64,000 nt of DNA from Candidatus Stahliibacteriota bacterium. GTDB taxonomy: Bacteria; Hydrothermota; Tepidihabitantia; B3-TA06. How positions within the stretch are numbered: position 1 is the stretch's first letter; every line of letters starts with the position of its first letter. A program made the translations under genes and the position numbers. Below, piece by piece: positions 43,054 through 51,540 of this stretch. Below the pieces are notes generated by a model, which worked only from the letters and a program-made list of their open reading frames with translations, was not told the DNA's origin and searched no databases. The stretch is from NCBI GenBank assembly GCA_004375895.1, contig SOJW01000040.1, forward strand, positions 16,616-80,615. Direction: 5' to 3'.

Positions 43054-43278
43054 TATCCTCCCAACATGGAGCTTGCACTATCTTAAGGAGTAAGCCAATG
43101 TAGCCTATTTTTGGTGTGGGATTTACGAGGGGGCTAACTTCCACATCTCTTGAGTTATATCTTATCGGGGTCCCAGCGGCGTTGTGAAGCAACGGCGTGG
43201 GGTGATTATTTCATCTTCTCCCGGCTGTAGGCTATAATCTCGGCGTAGCGGCAACTCCGCGTTGCCGTTTTATAATCC

Positions 43279-43306
43279 TTGACTAGAAAGCCCGCTCGCT
43301 TAGAAT
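43279..43306 (+). promoter_or_regulatory. Promoter, leaderless, for the FmdE-like gene
   Basis: TTGACT, 16 bp, TAGAAT, 5 nt, ATG. The ORF track uses the TTG of this -35 box as the start codon. Confidence 0.65.
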
Positions 43307-43311
43307 CGGGG

Positions 43312-43749
43312 ATGCATAAAGAACTCTCGCACGAGGAGACGCTTGCGTTCCTTGCTCGCTTTCACGGACACATCGGGCCTTATCTGGTGCTTGGCTACCG
43401 GGCTGGGGTTATTGCTAATCGTATTCTGGGTGAAGACCCGTTCTGCAAGCGTGCCCATACCATGACCGGATTTAAGCCCCCGATTTCCTGCTTTACCGAC
43501 GGTATTCAGCTCGGCTCGTGCTGCACCCTTGGCAAGGGCAACATCACCGTATCCGACGAGGGCGAGCCGCGTGTCCGCTTTGAGTTAAGGGATGGTTCCA
43601 GGTCTCTCGAAATCTCTCTGAGTGACGATGCCAAGGCACGGATAGCTACCGCCCACGACTGGGACGGTGCGGAACGGTTGGCACGCCAGATGCTTACCGA
43701 CCCTGAGGAAGAACTCTTCATGCTCACCCACCATACGCCCAGCGGGTAA
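43312..43749 (+). CDS. FmdE-family (formylmethanofuran dehydrogenase subunit E-like) protein
   Basis: 145 residues from the ATG at 43312. The FmdE domain motifs are LARFHGHIGPYLVLGYRAG (metal-binding HGH), KRAHTMTGFKPPISCFTDGIQLGSCCTLGKGNITV (cysteines) and a C-terminal DPEEELFMLTHH. In non-methanogens this family is widespread with unclear function, often linked to molybdenum or other metal binding in the cytosol. The preceding TTG in the track belongs to the -35 box. The gene follows its own truncated copy. Confidence 0.8.
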   Translation: MHKELSHEETLAFLARFHGHIGPYLVLGYRAGVIANRILGEDPFCKRAHTMTGFKPPISCFTDGIQLGSCCTLGKGNITVSDEGEPRVRFELRDGSRSLEISLSDDAKARIATAHDWDGAERLARQMLTDPEEELFMLTHHTPSG

Positions 43750-43852
43750 CCCTTCCTCTCCTCCCGGCATGGGGGCTGGCACTGTCTTGGAGGCAGGATA
43801 GCTTCGGTACGGGATGCACGGTGGGACTTCTAAATCCTTGGATTGCATCTTA

Positions 43853-44737
43853 TCATCGTAATAACGTTTCAGATTCCCCTTGCGCTGGCGCTGTGTTCGA
43901 TGAATCTGTCTGCTCAAGGCTTGACAGATCAACAGTCCGGCCCGCGCCCAGCCTTAAGAATCTATTCTTGTAGTGCTGTGCAAACAGCTCTATCGCTCGG
44001 TCGCCTGAGCAGTGGCAGGGTCCGGCGTATCGCACACCCAGTTCACTGAACTCCGAGATAATCCTTTTGATTTGCGCATCACTGTGTCCCAGGAGATGAA
44101 ACCCGCCCATCACCAGCAACACCTCCTCACCTGTAAGCTCCTTTGCCTTCTTTACTATATTTACCACCCCGGGATGGGCGCAGCCGGTGATCACTATCAA
44201 ACCTTTATCCGTGGGGATTGCAAGGGACTGTTCCTTTATCATGGTTCCCATCTCGCCGGTGGAGAGGGCGTGCTCAGAGATCTTAGCCGGTCCAGCTACT
44301 TCAACGACCTCTGCACCGTGTCCTTTTGCCTCGTTCTTGATACTCGGAGGGAAAGACCTCAGAACGTAAACAGTAACGTTGGGGTTTGCGGAAAGGAAGC
44401 TTGCCAGACCACCTACATGGTCCCCGTGCCCGTGGGAAAGCACAACCATGTCCACTTGCTTGGGATCGATCTCCAGCTTATTCATATTGGACATAAGTAT
44501 CTCGCCGTCGCCGCCTGTATCGAAGAGGATCGTTTTATCCAATCCTTCGATCAAACAGGCAAACCCCCAGTCAGGCTCAAGACCCTCCTTCCATAACCGG
44601 TTGTCGTAGACGACGGTTATCTTGAGGCCCTCGATACCTACCGTCTCAATCTCTCCAGTCATGAGTTGCTCCTTTGAGCTTGCACGGCAACTGGCGATCA
44701 ACGCCGTTGCTAAGATCGCTAAGATAGCCCTTTTCAC
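43853..44737 (-). CDS. Exported MBL-fold metallo-hydrolase
   Basis: 294 residues with a GTG start behind GGAGGAGG. The lipobox is LIASC. The metallo-beta-lactamase domain has ILFDTGGDGEIL, VVLSHGHGDHVGGL (zinc motif), VITGCAHPGVVNIV and VMGGFHLLGHSD. This is the subfamily related to the archaeal RFAP-synthase-like/7,8-dihydropterin hydrolases, whose substrates vary. Here it would be a membrane-anchored envelope enzyme. The last ~18 residues (SNTAPAQGESETLLR) are a low-similarity tail. Confidence 0.85.
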   Translation of the reverse strand: MKRAILAILATALIASCRASSKEQLMTGEIETVGIEGLKITVVYDNRLWKEGLEPDWGFACLIEGLDKTILFDTGGDGEILMSNMNKLEIDPKQVDMVVLSHGHGDHVGGLASFLSANPNVTVYVLRSFPPSIKNEAKGHGAEVVEVAGPAKISEHALSTGEMGTMIKEQSLAIPTDKGLIVITGCAHPGVVNIVKKAKELTGEEVLLVMGGFHLLGHSDAQIKRIISEFSELGVRYAGPCHCSGDRAIELFAQHYKNRFLRLGAGRTVDLSSLEQTDSSNTAPAQGESETLLR

Positions 44738-44776
44738 CTTTTCCTCCTCCTTGCTACGGAAGCCAAAAAGGATCCT

Positions 44777-45268
44777 CTAAAGCTTGGCCAGACGCTTCTC
44801 GAAGTCTCGAACCTTCCAGGTCTTGCGGATTTTTTCGACGGTGTGACCCTCGGCTTCAAGCTTCTCCGCGTAGGTTTCCATCCCGCCCGGGAACTTGGGA
44901 TTGAGTTCACCCTTGGATTTAAGCACCCGCCAGTAGGGGGCGATCCGCTTGCGGCCAGCTGCCCGATCCTCCTCTGCGGCTTTAGCCACTATATTCAGGA
45001 AGATGCCGGTGGTCATCGGGCAGGCTGAGTCCGTGCCGAAATCCTCACACAGCCTGTCCATGATCGCAGATACCGTTGCCAGCTTGCCTTTCGGTATCTT
45101 GCGTACGATCCCGTCGATTATCATGGGTGTGGCAATGATCATCTTGCCCTGCCCGAACCTGGGCTGCATCTTCGGCGGGACATCAACCACCTTCGGCTCA
45201 GCCGGGTTTTCCATCTTATCCCGCCAGGATTTCTTGGACTTCCAGGTGATCTTGGATTTGGACTTCAT
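44777..45268 (-). CDS. MGMT-family DNA-binding protein without acceptor cysteine
   Basis: 163 residues from the ATG behind AAAGGAGG; the longer track start includes the promoter. The core is IPKGKLATVSAIMDRL, ACPMTTGIFLNIVAKAAEED, YWRVLKSKGELNPKFPGG and LEAEGHTVEK. This corresponds to the winged-helix of O6-alkylguanine-DNA alkyltransferases, but PCHRV is replaced by PYWRV, so no methyl transfer is expected. Similar proteins are annotated as MGMT-family with no proven role; they may flag or bind alkylated DNA. Confidence 0.75.
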   Translation of the reverse strand: MKSKSKITWKSKKSWRDKMENPAEPKVVDVPPKMQPRFGQGKMIIATPMIIDGIVRKIPKGKLATVSAIMDRLCEDFGTDSACPMTTGIFLNIVAKAAEEDRAAGRKRIAPYWRVLKSKGELNPKFPGGMETYAEKLEAEGHTVEKIRKTWKVRDFEKRLAKL

Positions 45269-45293
45269 GCTCTCTACCTCCTTTGATCGGCTT

Positions 45294-45321
45294 ATACTAT
45301 GCAAAACGAACAAGCTGTCAA
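45294..45321 (-). promoter_or_regulatory. Sigma70-type promoter for the MGMT-family gene
   Basis: Minus strand TTGACA, 16 bp, TAGTAT, with a short leader containing GGAGG. Confidence 0.65.
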
Positions 45322-45359
45322 TGATTCTCTCCTCGGCGTTATCTAACAACGACATCTCT

Positions 45360-45585
45360 ACCCCCTCCCTTGAGTGGAGGGGGTAGGGGGAGGGTGATTG
45401 GGCTCACCTCCTCTTTAATCCTCCCCCATCAAGGGGGAGGATTTTTACCACCACACCGTCCTTGCGGGACGACGAGGAGACCTCGAATAACATGTAGTGC
45501 GAGGCTTTAGCCTCGCTAGCGAACCTGAAGGTTCGCACTACACACTAGTTAACGCTCCTTTTCGCCCACGGCGAAAAGATCGCAG
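45360..45585. repeat. Repeat cluster: G-run repeat, nested hairpin, family A copy
   Basis: CCTCCCTTGAGTGGAGGGGG and CCTCCCCCATCAAGGGGGAGG are followed by 45494-45541, a long palindrome GTAGTGCGA ... TCGCACTAC with two inner hairpins (GCGAGGCTTTAGCCTCGC; GCGAACCTGAAGGTTCGC), and by a family A copy at 45554-45585 (GCTCC-TTTTCGCC-CAC-GGCGAAAA-GATCGCA). Confidence 0.75.
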
Positions 45586-45614
45586 GGAAAAATCAATGAA
45601 CGCAGTAGCGCCCT

Positions 45615-48600
45615 CTATTTTTTATTTCGGTTTTCACGGCGAAGGGGCGCATCGCCGGAGGTGTTAAGTATCTCCGCAACCACCTCCTCAAACTTCCTGG
45701 CTTTCCCCTTCTTTAGCATCGCTTCGAATTCCTCGGGTGATAGCTTGGATTTAAGCTCGGCAAGCAGGTTATCTGCTTTATCCCTGGTGTCTTTTTCTGC
45801 GCCAGGGTTCTCAATCACCACCGCGAGAAGTTCCAGCGCCCTATGGGGTTCATCCTTTTGGGCAAGCAGTTGTGCTGTTTCAACTAAAATGTCTGCTTCT
45901 GCCATCACGCGTTTTATTTTGGTTGCTAACTCTAAGGCATCCCGGAAGTAGCTGCCCGCTTCTTCATATTTGCCAAGAGCGCAGGCAACCTTGCCCAGGC
46001 CCTTCAGGGAGAAAGATTTCCCCCATGGATTGTCCATTCCCTTAGAAATTTCCAGACCCTCCTGATGGAACCTTCTTGCTTCCCCCCAGGCTCCCAGAGC
46101 AAAGGCCACATCGCCCATGTGGTTCAAGCAGAAGACCATACCTTCCCGGTCGCCGACTTCCCTGGAGATATCAAGCGCTTCTGAAAGGAGCCCTCGCGCT
46201 CTTTCGTACTCCTTCTTGTAGAGCGCGGCCTCGCTCATGTTTCCAAGAACGATATCCATCCCCCAGCGGTGCCCCAGCTCTTTGTAAATGGCAAGGCTTT
46301 CGGCATAGCAGCGGTTCGCCTCGTCATAGGCTCCCATCGCCAGAAGGGCGTTTCCCATGTTGTTGAGGGTCCTTGCCAGACCTCGGTAATTGCTCATCTT
46401 TCTGTGCACCGCAAGACTCTCTTCACTCTTTGCCCTTGCTTCTTCATACTCCCCCTGATTTATGGCAATACTGGCCAGGCCTGAGAGGGCATTGCCTATC
46501 TTAACCTCGTCGTCGATCTCGCGGCTCAGGACAAGGCTTTCGGCAATAAACTCGCGTGATTTATCGTACTCGCCAAGACGGTGACAGATGGTTCCCAGGG
46601 CGCTAAGAACAAAGATGATCTCCTTTTTTGCATCGAGCTTACAGAAGACAGGAAGAGTTCTTTCAAGAAGCGACTTGCCCTCCTGGTAGTCTCCCAGTCG
46701 ATAGGTGAACGCTGCTTCGAAGGCTCCGACCTTTGCAGGCACCAGACCTTCGCTTCCCTCGATCTCTGCCGCCGCCCAGGAAAAGAGATCCTTGCCTTCC
46801 GCGAAACGCCCTTGGTGTTCGTAGAACAAAGAGAGGCTCTCAAGATACTTGGCGATCGTCACGAGGTCCTTTTTCCCCACCGCCCAGCGGAATCCCGCAC
46901 GGATGTTCTCGATCTCGGCTCTGATCTCCTCCAGGGCCTCCTTCTGCCTCGCGCCGGTAAGCTCGGGCTCCCTTTGATCCAGTGCCTGTCCCTGGTAGGC
47001 GGCGTGGAGGTCTTTTGTCTTCCCGTGCTCCTCGGTATCCTCTGCCAGCTTCTCCTCGGAGTATCGCCTTAAGACCTCCAGCATCTGGTAGCGGCCGGAG
47101 ACGTCTTTTGTAATGAGCGACTTGTCTATCAGAAGCGAGAGCAGGGGCAGCGAGGCACCTGCAATCCGCTCTGCCGCTTGGCGGGAGAAACCAGCTCTGA
47201 ATACCGAGAGCCTGCGGAACGCATCTTTCTCCTTCTCGTTCAGGAGCTTCCATGAGTAGTCGAAAACGAGCTTCAGGCTTCGGTGCCTTTCAGGAACGTC
47301 GCGAAGGGGGGTGGCCAGGAAATCGTAGCCTCGCTCGATCTCCTCGGCAATCTCGGCCAGGGAGAGTGCGCGCACCCATGAGGAGGCAAGCTCTATACCT
47401 AAAGGAACCCCCTCCACAAGCCTCGAGATGCGCGCTACGAAGGGCTTATCCTTTCCGCCTATCACCAGTCCTGGATCGAGGCGTCGTGCGCTTTCGGTAA
47501 AAAGCTGCACTGCGCTGTAGGCTTCGATATCTGTGACGGCGGCTTCCTGAGGAAAGTCCATCCCAGCGAGCTCCAGTATGGCTTCCCCTTGAAGGGCGAG
47601 CCTCTCCCGTGAGGTAACCAGCAACCTGAGCTTGGGAGCCTCTTTGAGGATCTCGGAAAGGAACCCTGCATCCTCAACCAGGTGCTCGAAGCTGTCGAGT
47701 AGGATGAGCGTCTCCTTCTCCCCGAGAAAGGCAAAAAGCTGGCTCTTAGGCTCCTGGCTGCCGTAGAATGAGAACTCAAATGAGTCGGCTATAGCCGGAA
47801 TAAGAAGGTCTACGGACCCCAGTGAGGCAAGCGCAACGAAGCGCACCCCGTCCGGGAAACGATCCAGGATCTCGGCAGCCGACTGGACAGCGAGGCGCGT
47901 CTTGCCGATCCCACCCGGACCCAGGACAGTTACCAGACGATTCTCCTCCAAGAGTCTCTTTGCCTCCTCTATCTCTTCCTCGCGTCCCACAAAGTTGGTG
48001 AGAGCGAGGGGAAGGTTATGTTCTACATATTCCCTCTTAACCCCGACCTTCTCTGCAAGAGGGGTCTCGGAGAAGTCCTCTCTAAGCAGCCATTTATTGT
48101 CTTCCCTCTTTAATACACCCCGGTTTATGAGATAGGTAAGCCCCTTGCGGAGGAAGGCGGGAAGGCCCCTTGTCTGGCTGTGAAGCCAGCGGATGAACTC
48201 AGATGGCGGTTCCCAACCCAGGGGGCTGCGCAGCCATACTTGAACTCCCTTCTGGGATAAAGGCTCAAGCTCCAACGTCTCCCAGAGATGGGTCTGAATA
48301 AACAGTCTGCGGGAGCTCTCCGCCTCCACGGTGTAGGAGAAAGCGACGATTGGTACTTCGCTTGAGGCGAGGAATCCACGCAGAAGCTGTAGGGTTGCTC
48401 CATCAAGCTCAGCAATGTTGTCGATCGCGAAGAGAAGTCTGGTTGTCCTCTTCTTACTTAAGAAATCCTCTAAGGCCTGCGTCAGTTTTTCTTTGGCTAA
48501 CGACGTCAAGGGGCTCTCTTCGAATGCCTGCAGCGCTTGGGCAAGTGCAAATCCCGGCCTCAGCTTGGTGGCCGGATTGCCCTCGAGCCGGATAACCTCG

Positions 48601-49298
48601 TAGGCCTGCAGACCTGCAGCCATTGCAATCTCGGCAAGAAATCTTGATCTTCCCGAACCCCGGGGTCCGGTAACCGCAAGCACCCCTCTCTTCTTCTCTT
48701 CCAGCTGCTTGAGAAAATCCTGCACCTGCTGCAGCGCCTCGTCCCGTTCAACCAGGCTGGAGGCTTCATCAAAGGGCAGATGGATACCCCTTGCCGGGCT
48801 CTGCGCCACCACCTGTCCGCGTCCAGCGCGCTTGGCCTCATAGAGTCTGAGATCGGCCTCCCCGAAGAGCTCATCGGCGCTGCGGCCGTCTTCGGGAAGA
48901 CTGACCACCCCGATGCTCACCGAGATTGACAGCGGCGGGTTGCCCTTGAAGGGCTCAGAACCGGTTACCTCCAGAAGCCTGTCCGCAAGGGTAAGCGCCT
49001 GATCCTTGGAGGTAGCGGGTGAGATAAGCAAGAACTCGTCCCCTCCGTAGCGGAAGAGGATGTCACTGTCCCTTATGGTGGATCGCGCGCGCTCTGCAAA
49101 CTCGGCCAGCACCTCGTCGCCCCGCGAGTGGCCGAAGCCGTCGTTTATGCTCTTGAAATGGTCTATATCCATAAAGAGAAGGGAGAGGGACCTGGCTTCC
49201 TTCGCGGCGCGCTTCACCTCCCCTTTAAGCCTTACCTTGAATTCCTCTCGGGAGTAGGCACCGGTGAGGTGGTCTCTCATCATCGGTTGTGAATTCAT
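45615..49298 (-). CDS. GGDEF-STAND ATPase-TPR signalling protein
   Basis: 1227 residues. An N-terminal diguanylate cyclase domain (~1-165) has FMDIDHFKSINDGFGHSRGD and RYGGDEFLLI, with an RDSD inhibitory site five residues before GGDEF, so c-di-GMP synthesis is plausible. A first AAA domain has the P-loop TGPRGSGRSRFL (~210); a second NB-ARC-like domain has LGPGGIGKTRLA (~455) and LILLDSFEHL. From ~800 to 1190 a series of TPRs (EYEEARAKSEESLAVHRKMS, AYDEANRCYAESLAIYKELG) forms the sensor. No membrane segment is seen. The layout resembles STAND regulators in which TPRs bind a ligand and the ATPase switches the output, here a cyclase instead of a DNA-binding domain. Confidence 0.85.
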   Translation of the reverse strand: MNSQPMMRDHLTGAYSREEFKVRLKGEVKRAAKEARSLSLLFMDIDHFKSINDGFGHSRGDEVLAEFAERARSTIRDSDILFRYGGDEFLLISPATSKDQALTLADRLLEVTGSEPFKGNPPLSISVSIGVVSLPEDGRSADELFGEADLRLYEAKRAGRGQVVAQSPARGIHLPFDEASSLVERDEALQQVQDFLKQLEEKKRGVLAVTGPRGSGRSRFLAEIAMAAGLQAYEVIRLEGNPATKLRPGFALAQALQAFEESPLTSLAKEKLTQALEDFLSKKRTTRLLFAIDNIAELDGATLQLLRGFLASSEVPIVAFSYTVEAESSRRLFIQTHLWETLELEPLSQKGVQVWLRSPLGWEPPSEFIRWLHSQTRGLPAFLRKGLTYLINRGVLKREDNKWLLREDFSETPLAEKVGVKREYVEHNLPLALTNFVGREEEIEEAKRLLEENRLVTVLGPGGIGKTRLAVQSAAEILDRFPDGVRFVALASLGSVDLLIPAIADSFEFSFYGSQEPKSQLFAFLGEKETLILLDSFEHLVEDAGFLSEILKEAPKLRLLVTSRERLALQGEAILELAGMDFPQEAAVTDIEAYSAVQLFTESARRLDPGLVIGGKDKPFVARISRLVEGVPLGIELASSWVRALSLAEIAEEIERGYDFLATPLRDVPERHRSLKLVFDYSWKLLNEKEKDAFRRLSVFRAGFSRQAAERIAGASLPLLSLLIDKSLITKDVSGRYQMLEVLRRYSEEKLAEDTEEHGKTKDLHAAYQGQALDQREPELTGARQKEALEEIRAEIENIRAGFRWAVGKKDLVTIAKYLESLSLFYEHQGRFAEGKDLFSWAAAEIEGSEGLVPAKVGAFEAAFTYRLGDYQEGKSLLERTLPVFCKLDAKKEIIFVLSALGTICHRLGEYDKSREFIAESLVLSREIDDEVKIGNALSGLASIAINQGEYEEARAKSEESLAVHRKMSNYRGLARTLNNMGNALLAMGAYDEANRCYAESLAIYKELGHRWGMDIVLGNMSEAALYKKEYERARGLLSEALDISREVGDREGMVFCLNHMGDVAFALGAWGEARRFHQEGLEISKGMDNPWGKSFSLKGLGKVACALGKYEEAGSYFRDALELATKIKRVMAEADILVETAQLLAQKDEPHRALELLAVVIENPGAEKDTRDKADNLLAELKSKLSPEEFEAMLKKGKARKFEEVVAEILNTSGDAPLRRENRNKK

Positions 49299-49338
49299 CT
49301 CGTGGATCTCTCCTATCGGTTGTTCTACATCCCAGCAA

Positions 49339-49366
49339 ACTATACCCTCGACGCAGTAAATGTCAA
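49339..49366 (-). promoter_or_regulatory. Sigma70-type promoter for the GGDEF-STAND gene
   Basis: Minus strand TTGACA, 16 bp, TATAGT; leader of ~35 nt with AGGAGA. Confidence 0.7.
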
Positions 49367-49374
49367 GGTTAAAA

Positions 49375-49407
49375 ATCCTCCCTTTCTGCTTCGCAGAAAG
49401 GATCGGA
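49375..49407. repeat. Family A hairpin
   Basis: ATCCTCC-CTTTCTGC-TTC-GCAGAAAG-GATCGGA, between the GGDEF-STAND promoter and the beta-lactamase-fold gene. Confidence 0.7.
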
Positions 49408-49437
49408 GTAGAAAATCAGTAGGGGCCGATGAGGTTG

Positions 49438-50676
49438 TTATTCGGAGCCTGCTGGCTCAGGTGCCCTTGACGCAATCATCTCCTGAAGCTCGGCAACCAC
49501 ACCGGCTGTGTTAAATGCTGAAACGTTGCCGACCACCGCTATGGTGTAGTTCTTGTCCGGACAATACAGGGCAATTGCTTGAAAACCGAAAATCTGGCCC
49601 TCATGCCCCCATAGTTCCTCTCCTCCGATCTCATGTCGAAAAAGCCCCAGGCCGTAACCGGTCAAGAGAGGTGCGCGAGGATCACGGAGATCGCAAAAAT
49701 CCGTCATCTGGTGAAGGGTCTCCTCGGACAAGATAGCACCGCCAAAGAGGGAATCTGTAAACCTGCCGATGTCCTCGGCGGTTGAGACCATTGCACCGCA
49801 AGTATACACCAGGCTTGAGTAGGAGGTGTTGTCGGGTTTGTGCTTATGGATCCCGGGAAGGGGAACCAGGTCCCTGTCGAAACCGGTTATACGATTGGGA
49901 GCGGGTTCATGGGGAGGAAAAAAACTGTGCTCAAGCCCAAGAGGTGCAAAGATCCGTTCCCGATAGAGCTCGTGCATAGCCTTGCCGGTTACCTGTTCGA
50001 CGATCACACCCAGCAGTATATAATTCATGTTGGAATAAGATTCATCTGTTCCCGGATCGAACAGGGGTTTCTTTCTGGCTACAACCTCGATAAGTTCTTT
50101 AGGGTTCCACATCATGCGGGGATTTATTGCCGCTCTTCCTGCAACAGGAAAACTCCTCATGATATCCGGGATGCCGCTGGTATGATTCAACAGCTGACGG
50201 ACGGTGATCCGCTCAGCATTGGGGAAATCGGGAAACCACTTTGAGAGCGTATCTTTCAGATCTAGTTTACCTTCATCAACAAGCTTCAGAACCACAGCGG
50301 CGGTAAACATCTTGGTTACACTGGCTACTCCGAGGATGTGATCCTTCCGCATCAAAGCCGTTCTCTTGAAGTCAACCGTTCCGCTTACCCCGAACCAGGT
50401 TTTGTTATCCGGAGTGCGCACATATGCCTGCAATCCAGGCATTTTGAGATTGTTCACTGCTTCGTCGAGTACACTCTGAAGCCTAGCCGCTGTCTGGCTA
50501 TCCATGCTGCCCCAACCCTCAAGATCGCGATCGGCCGGCGGCAGGAAAACTTCGAAATATGGAGCCTGCGCACGCCTCACTGAAAAGATTACAATCAAAG
50601 CCACCACGATCACCAAAAGGATACATGGCAGCAATACATGCAATCTAAGCATGCTCCAACTTTTCGTTCTCGTCAT
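49438..50676 (-). CDS. Serine beta-lactamase/penicillin-binding-like hydrolase
   Basis: 412 residues. An N-terminal membrane helix or signal (~10-32) is followed by a class C-like domain: SVTK (nucleophile Ser-x-x-Lys, ~118), TVRQLLNHTSGIPD, YSNMNYILLG (Tyr-x-Asn) and GEELWGHEGQIFGFQ (HxG at the end). Such proteins are D-Ala-D-Ala carboxypeptidases or esterases in the periplasm; antibiotic hydrolysis cannot be inferred. It follows the ATL gene by 16 nt and may belong to the DUF3788-lipoprotein-ATL operon. Confidence 0.85.
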   Translation of the reverse strand: MTRTKSWSMLRLHVLLPCILLVIVVALIVIFSVRRAQAPYFEVFLPPADRDLEGWGSMDSQTAARLQSVLDEAVNNLKMPGLQAYVRTPDNKTWFGVSGTVDFKRTALMRKDHILGVASVTKMFTAAVVLKLVDEGKLDLKDTLSKWFPDFPNAERITVRQLLNHTSGIPDIMRSFPVAGRAAINPRMMWNPKELIEVVARKKPLFDPGTDESYSNMNYILLGVIVEQVTGKAMHELYRERIFAPLGLEHSFFPPHEPAPNRITGFDRDLVPLPGIHKHKPDNTSYSSLVYTCGAMVSTAEDIGRFTDSLFGGAILSEETLHQMTDFCDLRDPRAPLLTGYGLGLFRHEIGGEELWGHEGQIFGFQAIALYCPDKNYTIAVVGNVSAFNTAGVVAELQEMIASRAPEPAGSE

Positions 50677-50692
50677 TCAAACAGCGATCAGG

Positions 50693-51001
50693 TTATGGCT
50701 TCCACAAGAAACGGTCGAAGTCTATCTTGCCCTGCTCGTCAAGGGTGATGCCTTCCGCCTCTAGGAACTTGCGCTGCAGCTCGTAACCTTCGCCTGTCAA
50801 AGAAATCGTTCCCCTGGAGTTTATCACCCGGTGCCAGGGCAGGTCGTGCTTCTCGGAGAGCGTGTGGAGGACCCTTACCACCTGTCTTGCGCCAAAAGGG
50901 TTGCCTGCCTTTGTGGCAATCTGCCCGTATGTTGCCACCTTGCCCTTGGGGATGCGCTTGATCGCCTCAACCACCAGTTCGGTAAAAGTTTTCTCACTCA
51001 T
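50693..51001 (-). CDS. Alkyltransferase-like (ATL) protein
   Basis: 102 residues. MGMT-type winged helix with IPKGKVATYGQIATKAG, FGARQVVRVLH and LPWHRVINSRGTISL. The PCHRV acceptor cysteine is Trp, the defining change of ATL proteins, which bind O6-alkylguanine without repairing it and hand the lesion to nucleotide excision repair. The ATG overlaps the stop of the upstream lipoprotein by ATGA. Its first ~20 codons have a diverged partial copy at the start of that upstream gene. Confidence 0.9.
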   Translation of the reverse strand: MSEKTFTELVVEAIKRIPKGKVATYGQIATKAGNPFGARQVVRVLHTLSEKHDLPWHRVINSRGTISLTGEGYELQRKFLEAEGITLDEQGKIDFDRFLWKP

Positions 51002-51531
51002 TGTACTACCTCTTCTGGATTATTAATCTCTTTCCTTTGCATGAAGGACCAACGAATGTCATTATCATTGAACAAGACGAGGCAGGCACCGCCTTCTGTT
51101 TTCCTTTTAATATATACTGTGTCTGTGAATAAAATCGGTGCAACGTCGCCGACTTCAGTAAGAGCATAAAAGTTCTTCGGACGCGAAAAATATTCGGCCG
51201 CCTTCCGGTCGTATAGGACGAGGATTGATACAGCGCTTAATCTGCCGTTTTTCTCCAACACCTCCTCTGCTCTGCGTATACTCCATTCCTTTATTTCTTC
51301 CTCGGATAGTGGATGATCAACGTAATAGATTTCGGCAACCAAATCAGGCATGAAAAGGGGTAGTTTCACAATTCCAACCCTTTGAAAGGGACTTAGCCGA
51401 TTACACGAGATAAGAGCAATCGTTAAGAAAACCAGATACGCTTTAAGGGCAGTGATTTTCCCGGCTACCATCCCTGTTGGGATGCGTTTGATGGCCTCAA
51501 CCACTCTTTCTGTAAACGTATTCTCGCTCAC
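50998..51531 (-). CDS. Lipoprotein fused behind a copy of the ATL N-terminus
   Basis: 177 codons. The first ~20 (MSENTFTERVVEAIKRIP) are a diverged repeat of the neighbouring ATL protein start (MSEKTFTELVVEAIKRIP). Then the frame switches to a lipoprotein signal, MVAGKITALKAYLVFLTIAL then ISC, and an unknown ~145-residue domain (LVAEIYYVDHPLSEEEIKEW, SAVSILVLYDRKAAEYFSR, GGACLVLFNDNDIRW). The working start is more likely the internal Met at residue 21, giving a lipid-anchored envelope protein; initiation at the first codon would bury the signal. The function is unknown. Confidence 0.65.
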   Translation of the reverse strand: MSENTFTERVVEAIKRIPTGMVAGKITALKAYLVFLTIALISCNRLSPFQRVGIVKLPLFMPDLVAEIYYVDHPLSEEEIKEWSIRRAEEVLEKNGRLSAVSILVLYDRKAAEYFSRPKNFYALTEVGDVAPILFTDTVYIKRKTEGGACLVLFNDNDIRWSFMQRKEINNPEEVVQ

Positions 51532-51540
51532 GGCACCTCC

